From Saccharina japonica (lineage: Eukaryota > Sar > Phaeophyceae > Laminariales > Laminariaceae), in the NCBI GenBank assembly GCA_008828725.1, contig MEHQ01001395.1, positions 186,001-250,000 of the forward strand: 64,000 bases of DNA, read 5' to 3'. The notes below the pieces were generated by a model. That model saw nothing but the letters and a program-made list of their open reading frames with translations. It was not told the origin of the DNA and ran no database searches. Below, piece by piece: positions 21,922 to 34,322 of this stretch (position 1 is the first letter of the stretch; each line of letters starts with the position of its first letter). The position numbers and the translations under genes are program-made.

Positions 21922-24063
21922 TATTACTATAGCGATACCTACCAGTGGTATCCTAGAGACAAACCCTAAGCAAGGTAAGCCAATAATAATATCCAATCAA
22001 CAGTTATTTGTTGGTCAGCTGTATGTAGTCTCTTCGTCCTGTGCACAGTAATAGTGCATCACAACTATTGGATTGGCTACACGGTGAGCTCTACCATTAA
22101 TACTACTGCTGTCTGGATGTTCTACCGATGTGTGCATTTTCTGGACATTTTGTTATGACATGTACTGTAGTACATCCTGTTTAGCTTGTTGGCTACACCC
22201 GAAGGACGAAAATGCATCTATCGGGATCTCGTATCGTACGAAGTACGTACATACACAGCAAAGTTCGTAATGAAACGGAAACGCTAACAACGATGGGGCG
22301 GCGAATATGTATTTAGTGTATTTTTTCCTGATAAATAGTGTATAACATCTGCGGCAGTGTGGTTGTTGCAGCGGTGCGGGATAAAACTTTGCAAATACCG
22401 ATCAAGACTTGCTAACCGTGGGGAGAACCGTCTGCGCTTTCTTTGTTGGCCGCGGTCGCTAACAGGAACGAACACCCGAAGGACGCCGACGCCGAAGACG
22501 GATCGATGTCTCCCCAAGAAGACATTTTCCTAATTATGATGGGTCGCTGCCTGTGACGAATCCTCGACGTCTGAGCTATCGTACGTAGTATGTATTGCTG
22601 TCTGCCCTCTTTCAGTCTGTCCTTGATCTGCTTCTGCAAGCCATGTCTGGTATAGGCAATATCATATCGTGTGCTTTGTCGCTCGTAACTACAGTAGTAC
22701 GCGTCAAGTGTTTCCCACACATACCCCATGTAAATATATCCTTGTATGGCATATATGGAACCTGCCGGGAGGGGGGCATTGTCATGCTCTTTGCGTGTGG
22801 GGTGGGCAGGCAACACTTTGAGATCTCCAACACGTCCCTCTCGTCACGAGCTACAATCAAATGCGCTCTCAAATATATATACAATGATTTTATGATAAGA
22901 TACCACCGAATTTGGAAGGGTCCTTGCATTGTTGCCCCCGCGAGGCGTGTGACGTTTTATTTCCACCCCGTCTCCTAATTCGCCAGCAGAAACGGAGACA
23001 GCTTTGATAGAGAGTGCGAGCTCCCCTTGCTGTGGATAGAAACACGACCAATGCTTTAACTGCTACTGTAACAAAAGTGGCTACGAGTCAGGGCTGTATT
23101 TACAGGACTGCGCAGGCGAAAGGGTTAGGGTTCATACCACATCGCGTGCCTTGCTGCAGAGGTATGGCGCACTTCCTTTCCTTACAAAACGAAAGGTGCG
23201 TATTTACTAAAACACGACCTGGAAGCAAGTTTCAGTTGTACGTGGTGCATTCCAAGACATACTACATGCGCACGCGATTATACCGAGGAACGCGTACGGT
23301 GGTGGTGGCACACACACGTCATTCGTACACGATCCAAGCGGCGTGTTTACCGTTTACACGAGTATGGCGTCGGCAAGTGAGATACCATAATATCTATAGT
23401 CCACCTCAACCTCTTCCCGTAGAGGTTTTATTCGGAACACTCACTCACCTCGATGGAACGATGAAGGACGCGGTGGGAAGTGGTATGAGAGGGGGCCGGC
23501 GGCGGTTGCCGTCGGGCTGGGTGCATGCAAATACGTGTCGGCCGCGTTGAGGAGGCCTGCCTACGTAGGGTGAAAGGGGACGACACGGCACGACAGGAAA
23601 CGTAACCACAACCACCGCTATAAGTAGAGTTATGCTATTAACAGTAACGCCCAGCAAGTAATACAGACAAAGGACTCATCGTGTGCGAATGAATGTGGTC
23701 AACAAGTCTACCGATTATTTATTGTGTTTCCTCTATCTTCGTATCATAACACAGTCTCGTTTTAGTTTAGAAGGATGTCGTTATGTGCTTCTTCGTTCGC
23801 CACCCACTCGCTGCTACGTTATTTGTCGAAGGTTTTTAATTCATTCACAGCTGACGTATTTATAATAATTTTATTTAATTCATTTATAGTGCCCGCGCGG
23901 AGGAATTCGACCCTTTAGGCCATCTAAAACGATGCGTTTCCACTTCTGGCCGCGGATGAACGCGTGGCGCCGAGCGACAAACAATTCGATTCGTCGACTA
24001 TAAATCCAACAAAGAAATCAACTGAACCCAAAATTAATACGTACAAAATTCCAGACCATACTA
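21922..24063. other. 2.1-kb intergenic stretch, no gene recognised
   Basis: Includes a 178-codon plus-strand open frame (23014-23550) with no recognisable domain or repeat, and overlapping frames on the other strand. Nothing here can be supported as a gene. Confidence 0.4.
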
Positions 24064-24171
24064 TTACGTGGGTACCATAGTCAATAAGACCCAAGGTAAA
24101 CACAATAACCTATATATTCAGCTACTTTTACAAACAAAAGTTTGGTCCTAATTACTTGTGGTCCCCCGTGA
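24064..24171. mobile_element. TA-flanked mariner-like MITE, diverged
   Basis: Left end TTACGTGGGTACCATAGTCA after TA; right end ACTTGTGGTCCCCCGTGA followed by TG rather than TA. Confidence 0.8.
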
Positions 24172-24214
24172 TGCTGACGTTTGATGCACCTCATGCCAAC
24201 TACTCTAAAAAAGT

Positions 24215-24648
24215 GCGGCGTGCTCTACATTAGAGGTACAGCAGTAAGTAGCACGTTTTAGGTTGAAACCGCTATCAGAATGGCGTTGCCCCTTAACCAA
24301 AAAAATTGTCGGAATTCAGTTTTGTTTTCAATGCTTCGTATATGCAATATTTTTCGTTGTAATGTGTGCATAGGTACACAGTTACTTTAGTTAGTTCATG
24401 CTATTGCTCATCGGGGTGCAGTACGTAGCATTTTTGTATTTCCTCAAAAATCCGGGTTTGACTTGCAGTATTACGGAGGACCATAGTTAATAGGGACCTT
24501 CCGTTTACACAAACACCTATATATCTACGTATTTTTACAAACAAAAGTTGGTTCTATATACTATGGTCCTCTGTAATAGTTTAAGTATACAGCTCGTCAA
24601 GTGAAAAACGTCGGAAAATGAACAGTGCACCTACTACATGAGGAGGCG
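24215..24648 (-). mobile_element. TIR4 MITE, long-centre subtype, carrying a nested TA-flanked MITE
   Basis: Left end GCGGCGTGCTCTACATTAGAGG, then TGCCCCTTAACCAAAAA and TTGCTCATCGGGGTGC; right part ACAGCTCGTCAAGTG and CAGTGCACCTACTAC. It is split at 24471-24576 by a younger TA-flanked element. Confidence 0.75.
24471..24576. mobile_element. TA-flanked mariner-like MITE nested in a TIR4 copy
   Basis: 106 bp with TTACGGAGGACCATAGT at the left and ACTATGGTCCTCTGTAA at the right, nearly perfect inverted repeats. Exact TA on both sides (24469-24470, 24577-24578). Confidence 0.92.
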
Positions 24649-24959
24649 CGGGGGGGGGGGGTATACGTAGTTATGAGGGCCCAGGATGGCCGCAAATGTC
24701 TTGTATCCGAAAGCAGATACAAAATTCAAGCCGAAGCCGGCCCCTTCTTGGCCCTATCAAACAGCCCCGGCGCCACTCGTCAGCGGCTACACCATTTCGG
24801 CCCCCCTTTGCAATGGCCGCCGCAGCCGCCGCGCTGACAGGTCCTATACACATTTTCCTTTCCGGCAACCAAACGGTGCTATGATAGCGTCACCGCCACT
24901 CATGGCCTACATTTAGCCACCTACGCACCGAACGATCCAGCCATGGATCTGACATCAAC

Positions 24960-25194
24960 GACGGAGGCGTTAATTTCTGCCGCTTCTCACTTGAACAGCT
25001 CGATACTAACAGTACGTCACCCAGCAAAATTATGATTTTTCCACGAAAAGAAAGAATGTGCTACCCGAGATGAACATCCCCATGGCCTAAGATTGCAACA
25101 AAAAAAGGGAATATTTTACGATGTTGGGTTAATGACCCCGGTCGTCCAGAAAAAGGTATCAATCACAAGCAAGCGTGCTATCATAGCACGCGTC
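24960..25194 (+). mobile_element. TIR4 MITE, second subtype, left end lost
   Basis: CTTCTCACTTGAACAGCTCGA, GTGCTACCCGAGATGAACA, GATGTTGGGTTAATGACCCC and CATAGCACGCGTC in subtype order. The left terminus is not recognisable. Confidence 0.65.
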
Positions 25195-25879
25195 GACACG
25201 AGCACAAGACTCCTTCGCCGCCCCGCCCACCGCCCACGTCAAGGACGCCAGCTTTATTGGGTCATACTACAGCGTCAATAACCGCACCTGCATGCACACC
25301 TCTCGGAAAATACCCGTTTCACTGCTGCCACAGCCTCCGGTCCTCCTATGATTACACACCTGTTTTTGGTTTCGAATGCTAGACCAGTACGTTCAACGGT
25401 TTTTGTCTGTACACAGACCTCGCGGAAGCGTTGGAGAATGCAGGGGGGCAAGTAATACTACAGCCAGCGAGTGTTGCGCTTAAGCGCTTACTCTATGTAC
25501 AAAGTCTCCAGGAGATGGAGTGTCAGCGAAACCTTCGCCAACACACGACACACAATGAGCAGTACCCCCGAGTATATATAACGTTTTTTTGTTGAATGCA
25601 GAATATTTTTACTCTGCACAGCAATTTCATATGGGCACTACGTGCTCATTCCCAAAACGCATGCACGTGCGTAGCGTGTTGCGGTCTGCTTTTGTTTTGT
25701 CAAAAAGATTTTACGTCTCCGCCCCCCTTCCCCCACTGGCGGTACGAAGGTTTCCTTCGAACAAGTTTTTGTGGTCTACAGTAACACGCCCCTCCGAGTG
25801 TCATAAAACACGGAAATAGAAAAGTATGTGTAGCCCCCCTGCTGCTGCAGCAGGCATACTTCTGGCGCGGTCGTGGTTG
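25195..25879. other. No recognisable feature
   Basis: Spacer. A block near 25640-25790 (TGCGTAGCGTGTTGCGGTC, CCGCCCCCCTTCC) resembles 29665-29810 (GTGCGTAGCATTTTCAAG, CCGCCCCCCCC, CACTCCGAGTGTC-like), so it is probably another old dispersed repeat. Confidence 0.45.
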
Positions 25880-26169
25880 GACACGTGCTAGAGGCAGAGG
25901 TGCACTACATTTTGTCTGAGGTCTCTCCATCTCAAGACTCTCCTCTCGATACCGCCACCCCCCAAAAAAAATGATTTAAGACAAGTCCAAGCGTGCGACC
26001 CGACAAAACAATCCCACGTCCTACGTACAGAGTAGGTATACATAAAACATCATATCGACGAAAACAATAATGATACATTTTTGACGATTTTTTGGTTAAA
26101 GCCCTCCGTCATTCCGAAAATACGTTTTTTATCCAAAACGTGCCACCACCGATTATCGTAGTCCGCCTC
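25880..26169 (+). mobile_element. TIR4-related MITE, third subtype, GTTG target duplication
   Basis: GACACGTGCTAGAGGCAGAGG start and GTAGTCCGCCTC end, 290 bp, with GTTG at 25876-25879 and again at 26170-26173. This shows that the GACACG-ended subtype uses the same 4-bp duplication. Confidence 0.88.
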
Positions 26170-26194
26170 GTTGGACCTTTTTAGGGAATTAAGT

Positions 26195-26541
26195 TTCTGG
26201 TCGTTTTCAGCTCCTGACGAGCAAGCGATAAACTACCGGAGCTGGGCAGTGGGGATTCCGGTTCAAGAGCGCCCGAAGATAGGAGCAATCGGGATTAGAG
26301 AGCGGTCAGAATCGGCCTGTCTCGCGTATACTAAAAGCCATAGTTACCACTACAGATAAGAGCACTGTTTCTGGTCGTTTTCAGCTCCTGAGCAAGCGAT
26401 TAAATACCGGAGCTGGGCAGTGGGGATCCCGGGTGATGAGCGCCCGAAGATAAAAGCATTCGTGATTAGAGAGCGGGCAAAATCGGCGTGTCTCGCGTAT
26501 ACTAAACGCCATATTTACCACTGCATATAAGAACACCGTAT
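26195..26541 (+). repeat. 174-bp tandem duplication
   Basis: Two units start TTCTGGTCGTTTTCAGCTCC (26195, 26369) and end near AAGAGCACTG/AAGAACACCG. A third diverged copy lies at 30755-30893. In both places the module follows a MITE and precedes the decayed coding repeat, so the whole is likely one mobile unit of 1.2-1.3 kb. Confidence 0.85.
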
Positions 26542-26589
26542 AGCCAAGGGCGCTTGTGTTGGTATGTCTTGGCTTGTCTCAGCATGCTC

Positions 26590-27410
26590 TTAATTCGAGG
26601 TATCCACCGTAGTAAGATAATCGCTTGCTACATCATTGTATTTGCACTAGGGGACTAGCGCATAGAAATAACGGCCGGGTTGCGTGAACAAACGTCTCCG
26701 AAGTCATGTTTCGAGTGTGATATTGCGTTCCTCACGCGCGGAGCTCAGAAGGTAGGCCGCCACCCTTTTATGGTGGCATTGCTATGTCTTCAAACAATAT
26801 CAACATCAAGCACATCAACTCATCAATGACGTTCGCGACAGCAGTTGGGGCCTCCAGCCACCTCATCTCGACAACAGGTTGCTACAAGCCCATAAAAACA
26901 AACACGCCTTGAAAAGCCACACCTAGACGTACCAATCAACCCTATTGCCGCCCGGTAACCTTTGTCGCTTGCGTGTTGGGCTATAAAGTCTGGCACAAGA
27001 TCGCTGACCCTTTAGTTTATATTGTTCTGAGCTTTACCCCAGTAAACGCTTGATGGAATCGTGCAGCGATCAGTTTGGCCGGGATTGTGCCAATTCCAAA
27101 CGTTTGCCGCTCCCGCAAGTAACCGTATGTAACGTTCTAACTGCGCCGCAGCGACACAGACAGGATCGTTTTCTATAACGGCAGTACATTTCAGTTGGAA
27201 CCGAGGGTCTGAGAACATTTCCCGCATACCCGAGCTCTTCTAAACGCTTGTGGGCATACTTATGTATCCGTCCGATATGTGAATTGCACGCTTTAAAATT
27301 TTAGCGAGCCCACTCGATTGTGTATCAAGCATTGTATAGAGTGTTTCTCAACAAATCAGCTGTTGGGTTGGGGTATATACAGAGAGCCATTATATACTAC
27401 AATATTTCAC
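26590..27410 (-). pseudogene. Decayed protein-coding repeat, copy 1
   Basis: Direct repeat of 31276-32075. On the minus strand both copies keep related peptides in the same order: QLERYIRLLAGAANVWNWHN with PGQTD, then EMRWLEAPTAVANV and ELMCLMLILFED. Differences include compensating single-base indels and, here, an in-frame stop after IAMPP. Sequence outside the frames is also shared (GTATTTGCACTAGGGGA, TATACTACAAT). The protein family is not recognised; a transposon-encoded protein is the likeliest origin. Confidence 0.6.
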
Positions 27411-27654
27411 ATTTCGATTGGTGATACGTCGGCGAGGAGTCGGTATAAAGCCATTCATTTGGGGGACGGGATTATTAATGATATAAGTTTGTCTAGGATT
27501 CAGGGAGGATTGGTGATTGTGATATAGGTTTTGTGAATTGTATGACTGAAATAAGAGACTCTGCACATTGTGAGATGGCAAACTGAATAATAAGTAAGTG
27601 AGAATCCTGCCAGAACATTCGGGTGCTATTCCGGCGGGAAATGTTAAACAGGAC

Positions 27655-27741
27655 CAAATATTATGAGTCAAATAGGAAAAACAAAAAAAAACAGAGTGTT
27701 ATCTGTGTACCGCAGGTCCTATTTACTTGGTTCCCCGGTAA
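27655..27741. mobile_element. TA-flanked mariner-like MITE, left part degraded
   Basis: Keeps GTGTACCGCAGGTCCTATTT and the right end TTCCCCGGTAA followed by TA. The left inverted repeat is reduced to AGTCAAATAGGA. Confidence 0.6.
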
Positions 27742-28192
27742 TATGTGCCCCGACTGTAGCATGTGAATCAACTTGGTAGGGGGTGCACTTTACACGGAGG
27801 TAACAGTTTTGACCGGCTGATTCCATCCAGTACGAAGCTACCGAGTAGGACATGATGAGTGGTTTACTACTGTTTTTGCATACGATCAGACCAAGTACTG
27901 CTGCAAATACATGTTTTTTGGGTTGCACGAAAGAAAGTGAAAACATCGTTTAGAGGCCTCTTATTGGGAAGATGTCGAGCCCGTCCCGGCAGCAGCTCTG
28001 AAACTGAAGTATACGTATTCCTTGCACGAGACATGCCACCTGGAAGGGGTGCCGCCTAAATCTCTGGGCTCCTCCCATGAATGAGGAGCTCAGTGTAATG
28101 AACCCGGACATGACTACGAAGGTGTTTGTTTGCCGAACCCGACCAACATTGCTATGCTAAAAAAACACACGACGAGTATAACTATCATACTA

Positions 28193-28297
28193 TCACGGGG
28201 GACAAGAGTATATAGGACCTAACACTGTTATAGAAAAACCGTAAATGTGTAGTTTTTTGTGTCTACCGAGGTTCCTCTTTACTATGGTCTCCCGTGA
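28193..28297. mobile_element. TA-flanked mariner-like MITE
   Basis: 105 bp from TCACGGGGGACAAG to ACTATGGTCTCCCGTGA, with TA on both sides (28191-28192, 28298-28299). Confidence 0.88.
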
Positions 28298-28374
28298 TAC
28301 ATTAAACCAGCAGTTCCCACCTTGACGAGCTCGACCAATCAGAAAAAACATCCATCCAAAAAGTCCAAACCCCT

Positions 28375-28641
28375 GACGCATGCTACGGAAGAGGTGCACC
28401 ATGTTTCTTTCTGAAGCCCTCCCCACTTGAGTCGTAGGTCAATACAAAACCCCGCCCTAAACCTGGGTTCGGAGGAAACTTGAAGCGTTACCGCGACATG
28501 CAATCCCGTGGACTATCTATTCGTACATCGAAAACATACGCATTGCAGCACCAAAAATACCAAAAAAAGAATCCCGACGAATTTCTGGTTAAGGAACAAT
28601 GAAGGTCACTCCAAAACAATTTCCGCCTGAAAGCACGCGTC
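28375..28641 (+). mobile_element. TIR4 MITE with CCCT target duplication
   Basis: GACGCATGCTACGGAAGAGG start and AAAGCACGCGTC end, 267 bp, CCCT directly before (28371-28374) and after (28642-28645). The interior is more diverged than in the 4641 or 30493 copies. Confidence 0.9.
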
Positions 28642-29018
28642 CCCTTTCGTGAGATCAGTCGTATGCCTCTGCGGGGGGGGGGGGGCATATATATATATAT
28701 ATATCTATATGTACATATATAATATTCAGGCCATACGATTGCTCTATTAATATGCACCTCTTTTGGTTATGATTACAGAACAGGACGACCGACAAGCAAC
28801 CGGCGAATACGACAGTGAGCCTAATATTTAGAGGGAAATAGGAAATTCGGGAGTCGTAGTCTTGAAATTAGTGTAGAGAGCACCCTCTTTCAAGTAAGAA
28901 ACCAAGCCGGGCCCTGATTTCCTGTTTCTTGTTAGGTGTCCCGCACTGTACTACTGCAGTACATTCCCGCGTTTTAGCGTGTATATAATAAACTCGCAGA
29001 AACCTCTGGAGACTCCTT

Positions 29019-29136
29019 TTACGGGCAAGGACCATAGTAAACACTAGTAAATAGGACCTACCGTAAACACAAAAACCAAGATGTTTGCCTCTTTTTGCTA
29101 ACAATATGTGGTTCTATTTACTATGGTCCTCCGTAA
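29019..29136. mobile_element. TA-flanked mariner-like MITE
   Basis: Left end TTACGGGCAAGGACCATAGT, right end ACTATGGTCCTCCGTAA followed by TA. It lies 12 bp from the large (CTA)n tract. Confidence 0.85.
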
Positions 29137-29148
29137 TAGCAGGGGACT

Positions 29149-29455
<307 letters not shown>

Positions 29456-29860
29456 TAGTACTAATCTTTACTACGATATGGTGTTGTCGTGAAACGTTTG
29501 GTGTAGGTAGTTCCCAGGCGATGACACATGTTCGAAGCCTTTGCCCGCATACGTAATATATTCAACGAGCGGTCCCCCACGTACACTTCGTGTAACCCGA
29601 TCTTTAATTGCGAAATATGTGTACCAGCACAGCTTTTTGAAGTACGTACGTGTGGTTCGTCTCAAAACATATGTGTGTGCGTAGCATTTTCAAGACTGTT
29701 TTGTTTTTGTCAGCATGCTACCTCTCCGCCCCCCCCCCCCCGACATGCTGGAAGCATGTTTCCTTCGAACTTCATTTCGAGTGAGCTACTGATAAACTCC
29801 CCTCCGAGTGTCAAAAACACGAAGTTTGAAATGGGGGCAGCCCCTCCTCTGTTGAAGCCA

Positions 29861-30108
29861 GACGCATGCTACGGTAAAGATGCACCAATAACTTTCTGCC
29901 TTCTAAGGGCGGTCTCTTTGAGCTCCGCCCATGGCTAACCCGACGAAGGAAACATTCCCGTCGCCCTATGCGTATATGACATGCAAAATAGCGCACACAA
30001 CACAAGAACGAGTCAGCACTTCCGACGATTTTGTTGAAAAGAAGCGCCGTCGAATAGAAACCATTTCAGCCAAACAGGTAGTGCTTTACGTCTTTTTCAG
30101 CGCGCGTA
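29861..30108 (+). mobile_element. TIR4 MITE, second subtype, right end degraded
   Basis: GACGCATGCTACGGTAAAG start, CTTCTAAGGGCGGTCTCTTT and CCCGACGAAGGAAACATTCC inside, CATTTCAGCCAAACAGGTAG near the right. The final GCGTC is altered to GCGTA. Confidence 0.72.
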
Positions 30109-30135
30109 GTTCTACTAATCGCAAGGCCAGGGTTA

Positions 30136-30448
30136 AAACACACGCTAGACGGCAGAGGTACCCCACCACTTTCCTCAGTAAGGTCTTCCTTTCGTGAAAG
30201 AGCTCTCTGTATAGCCACTCGAAAACTGATTTTTCCGAAAAACAAAACAAAACAAAACAAAACAAGCGTGTATAACCCGACGAAGCAATCCCATGTATTA
30301 TGTCCTCCAGTAGGTATACAAAACATAATAATATCGACATATATAAAAAATAATTGGCGCTTCTACGGTTTTGGCTTAAGGCCCCCCCCCCGTCACTCAG
30401 GAACTAGTTTTTTAGCGAAAAAGTGCCACCCCTATCGTAGCCCGCCTG
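30136..30448 (+). mobile_element. TIR4-related MITE, third subtype
   Basis: CACGCTAGACGGCAGAGG start; (AAAAC)n near 30240; AGTAGGTATACAAAACATAA and TTTTGGCTTAAGGCCCCC inside, as at 25880-26169; CTATCGTAGCCCGCCTG at the end. Confidence 0.75.
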
Positions 30449-30492
30449 GTTGCATATTGTGAGAAAAACATGTTTCTTACCGGTTTGAGGGT

Positions 30493-30741
30493 GACGCATG
30501 CTACGATAGAGGTGCACCATATGTTTTTCTGAGCTGCTCACTTAAGGAGCGCCATACCTCATCGAAAATATGATTTTAGAGGGAAAATAAAATTGCTGCC
30601 GGAGGATAAATCTCTTGGCCGAAGTATACTCTGAAACATTAGTCGTCACAAAAATGAAAGTCCGACGAATTTGGGTTAAGGAGCCCGATCGTTCAGAAAA
30701 CAATTCAACCGATAACTGCTACCTCTACCGTAGCACGCGTC
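30493..30741 (+). mobile_element. TIR4 MITE with GGGT target duplication
   Basis: 249 bp, GACGCATGCTACGATAGAGG start and CTACCGTAGCACGCGTC end, flanked by GGGT at 30489-30492 and 30742-30745. With the copy at 4641 it is close to the family consensus. Confidence 0.94.
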
Positions 30742-30754
30742 GGGTCCTCAGTAA

Positions 30755-30893
30755 GTTAGAAGCTACCGGCTGGGCAGTGGGTACCCCTATTTATGACCGC
30801 CCCAGGAGTAGAGCATCCTGGATTTGAAGAGAGGTCAAATCGGCATGTCCCGCCTATACTAAAAGCCATATACTTCTGGTACATAAAAGAGCA
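30755..30893 (+). repeat. Third copy of the 174-bp module
   Basis: Shares CGGCTGGGCAGTGGG, AGGTCAAATCGGCATGTC, CCTATACTAAAAGCCATAT and AAAAGAGCAGTG with 26195-26541. Here it is single, not tandem. Confidence 0.75.
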
Positions 30894-31275
30894 GTGTGTT
30901 GTTAACCCTTTAAGGACTGGTCTCCCGTTGTTGGGGGACCAAGTACTTGGAATTAGTGCGGAATACGTTTTTTTTTCAGTTCTCACGAGGGTGGTCGATT
31001 TTGTTTTTTCGACATCTCACAGAATTTGGTGTTCGTTAGGGGGGGGGCTTACTAAAACCAAGTGCAAAAAAAATGAAAATGAGGATATTTTTTTTCCCAT
31101 TTTCTTATTTCATCATGTAATCACAACGGTTGCAACGGTTTTCGATTCCGACCTCTCGGGGTGTGGTGTGTCGTTTTCTCTTTTTTTCTGGACGCCCCTG
31201 GTTCTCAATGGATTAAGAGCGCCTGTTTAAATTGTCACGGGGGCGCCCATAAATCGGATCACCCATGCTCTCCTG
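30894..31275. other. Spacer containing the AAGGACTGGTCTCCC motif block
   Basis: 30906-30990 matches 7557-7630 and the reverse of 18320-18420 (TACTTGGAATTAGTG, TTTTTTTTCAGTTCT). The remainder is T-rich with no recognisable feature. Confidence 0.6.
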
Positions 31276-32075
31276 CTACAGTAGTGTATTTGCACTAGGG
31301 GATTAGCACCTTCACATATTGGTCGGGTTGCGCGAGCAAAATTCCATGATGTCCTGCGAGGAGCTCAGAAAAAAAGCCGCCGCCCTTTTGAGGTGGCATT
31401 GCTTTGTCTTCAAACAGTATCAACATCAAGCCCATCAACTCATCAGTGATGTTCGCGACAGCGGTTGGATCCTCCAGCCACTTCATCTCTCGACAACCGG
31501 GTGCTACAAGTTCATCGAGAATACCACGCCTAAAAAGCCACATCTAGACCTGACAGCAGTGACAATTCACGCTATCGCCGGAAACCATTGCGGCGTTCGT
31601 GTTGGGCTACAAAGCCCGGCACAAGATAGCTAACCTGTTGAATTATTGTTTCCTGAGCTGCACCACAATAAACGCTTGCATGGAATCGTCCAGCAATATC
31701 AGTTTGGCCGGGATTCTGCCAACTCCAATCGTTTGCCGCTCCTGCAACAAGTAACCATATTCCACGCTCTAAGTGCACCGCAGCGGCACAAACAGCATCG
31801 TTTGCTGTCAGTCAATTTTATTCTGAACCGGGGATGTTGCTGTGGTACGGGGTATTTTTCTTTAGCCCGAGAACACCCCACGCTGGTGAGGCTCCTCAAG
31901 CCGCTTTTTGTGGAGCTTATCCAACATATATATATATGCATTCACATCTATTCGAGATGGGAATCGCAGGCTGTTATTTGTGTATCAGACGGTTGACAGC
32001 AGTGCATACAATCTTTAGAAACAAATCAGTTGTTGCATTGGGATACACATGTAGCTTATATACTACAATCAAGTG
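31276..32075 (-). pseudogene. Decayed protein-coding repeat, copy 2
   Basis: Second copy of 26590-27410. The minus-strand frame is better kept: EMKWLEDPTAVANI, ELMGLMLILFED, KAMPPQKGGG in one 82-codon frame (31295-31543), preceded by HLERGIWLLVAGAAN and WQNPGQTD (31572-31778) with a stop between. Coding similarity between two otherwise diverged copies supports an ancestral protein. Family not recognised. Confidence 0.62.
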
Positions 32076-32102
32076 ACGACCCTCAGAACAGTCAGGGAGC
32101 TA

Positions 32103-32967
32103 TGACGGGGGGACGTAAGTAAGTAAATAGGACCAAGTTTTATTAGTAAGTAATGGTAAGTTCATAGTTGTTTTTGGGGCTTTAGCCAAAATCAGGTACA
32201 CGTGGTCACTTTGGTGCCAAAAACAGATACTACACTAAAACCAAGTACAAATCACACGCTAGGACACCTCTCATTCGCCAGCCCCACATCGTACCTGATT
32301 TTGGCATGAAATGGTCAGGTACACCTGGATTTGTCTACTTTGTTTAGCTTTCAACTGATTTTGGCGATTTTTGAGCCAATCGGAGGCGATACGTACACTG
32401 TCTCCTATACGCCCGACACGAAGACATCACCACACTACGTACATACGTACATAACGTATCATACGCGCGCATACAGCACAATGGACCTGTTGTAATATAC
32501 CAAGTATTACGTGCTGTTGTTTGCTGACACGGTACGGAAAGCGAGCAGTTTAGTCTCAAATTAACTAGATGTTTTGTTCGTATACTATCAATGTGGCTAC
32601 GACTATATACATACGTACCTGGTACAAGAATACGGAAATACACGTCGTAATAGTGAGTGATCACGAAACAAATGGAAGCATACTACAGATATTGATACCC
32701 GTACTAAAAAATAACATACAACATGTATCAAGAGTTTGGAGGACACACACATTTGCTATCATTCTGCTGTTCAGGCGCAAATTCAAAAGGATGTTTGATT
32801 ATTTCTCACAACCAAAAAGTCCTGAAAAACACCGTTCGTGGCGTGCGTGTTTTACTTGGTTTTATTATATACCTGATTTTGGCTCAAATGGATCAAGTAT
32901 ACCTGATTTTGGCAGTTGCCCTTTTTTTGTGTATATCGTAAGTCTTATTTACTATGATCCCCCGCAA
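32103..32967. mobile_element. TA-flanked mariner-like MITE, ~865-bp long form
   Basis: Left end TGACGGGGGGACGTAAG with GTAAATAGGACC, preceded by TA; right end GTCTTATTTACTATGATCC then CCCGCAA. Inside are inverted ATCAGGTACAC and TATACCTGATTTTGG blocks. No transposase is visible. The ends are diverged, so the pairing is probable, not certain. Confidence 0.6.
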
Positions 32968-33597
32968 ATATATACCAGTACCACCTACTACTGTAGCATG
33001 TGACTCACCTCACGGCGGTGTTGACGGTCGTCGTCCGCTGGTGGCATTGTGGTGGGCGCACTTAAATAGTACAGTGACTTGGGGCGAGCGGTCGTTAGGC
33101 GTGATCGTCAGCTTCTCTCAGAAGGAATGTATGACCAACGACTACAGTAGGTAGCCACTAACTGGTGCTCGGTAGCAGGGAGTGTTACTCATGTATTGGT
33201 TTACTCAGTTATGTGCTTTCGGAGCACGTCTGGATACTTACGCGGCTCCTTGAACGAGGAATTCTTCTATAAAATATTGTCGAGATCGTCCACGGCGTAC
33301 AAGGGTGGGGCCTTAAGGTCTCAGGTACCTCTAAACCTAAGGAGCTTCATATTCTACATCTGCGACACGACGCCGAGCGTTGTTCGCCCAACCCTACCCG
33401 AATTCAAATGGAATTATAACGAAACACAGATATACGGCTGCGCAGTAGAAGTATCAGACCAGCCAGTAGCCGCCCACTCGAGGAGTTAATGCTGCTGCAA
33501 ACGATTGAGCCCAGGCGTGCAACCCGCTACCGTAAACGTCGAGAGTTCAAAAATATATGGCCTTATTCGAAGTTCCCTGCGAATAAGCCTTGGTAGA
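32968..33597. other. No recognisable feature
   Basis: Unique-looking spacer; a 97-codon plus-strand frame (33196-33489) has no domain or paralogue here. Confidence 0.4.
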
Positions 33598-34135
33598 CCG
33601 GGGGAGTGTACTCATATCGTGCACGGCCGTAGTCATATGACCATAGACCCTCGTATCCCTACAATGCCGGAACGCAGCACGTTGAGTTTTCACCAGCCAG
33701 GCAAACATTGCTTGCACCGAGCGCGAAGCGCCGTGAGGTATTGGGCGAGTTTCATGGAGGGTGAGCTGCATCCTGCTAAGAACCGCCTCTGAGGCGGACT
33801 TGCATATGGACGGCAGCCTCCAATGAATTGGTTTCATTTCTGGTGTGGCCACTTCCAGAGACAGCAATGGGTAATACTATGTATCTGCCTCATGGATGCC
33901 TTACTATATCACACTACGTGATACAACCATTCCCCTTGTGCGGAGTTGAGATTATCAACCACGCACAAATGATCTAACCAGACCGCCAGCTTGGGTGACC
34001 GTAAAAAACAAACAAAACGGTACCCTGGTTGTCTAGCTCACGCAGTGAAAGGCATGTTTTACAGCGTCGTTGCCAAGCGACGCCAACCGAACCTATAGAT
34101 ATATAATATATATATATTTAGGGGGGCGGAAGGTA
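33598..34135 (-). repeat. ~540-bp dispersed repeat, copy 2
   Basis: Reverse-complement partner of 4922-5462, about 28 kb away. The minus-strand frame encodes peptides similar to copy 1 (IHWRLPSICKSAS, ETRPIPHGAS, AWLVKTQRA, VYGHMTTAVHDMS). In both copies a stop sits just upstream, next to a CATAG or ATATAG that could be a splice acceptor. Confidence 0.87.
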
Positions 34136-34206
34136 GACCGGGATATTATCCCGCCTCCATGCTTGTCCCCTTTATGAGGCTAGGTCGTGAGACATTATAG
34201 GTTCAC

Positions 34207-34275
34207 AAGCGCCGCTGGTCTAACAGGTAGCCACGAAGCCTGTTAGGTTGGAGGTCGAGGGTTCGAGGCTCCGTA
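34207..34275 (+). other. tRNA-like segment upstream of the SINE-like body
   Basis: TGGTCTAACAGG fits the Pol III A-box pattern, and GGTTCGAGGCT 45 nt later is near the B-box pattern. It does not fold as a full tRNA: CTAACAGG and CCTGTTAG form an 8-bp hairpin instead. A tRNA-derived SINE head or tRNA remnant is the best reading. Confidence 0.35.
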
Positions 34276-34322
34276 TGGAGACGTGTATTATCTAATTACA
34301 CCAATGGTGTCGAGAGGGCATA

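Noticed and set aside
23014..23550. 178-codon plus-strand open frame
   Set aside because: No domain, no paralogue, frames on the other strand also open; length alone is not enough in this background.
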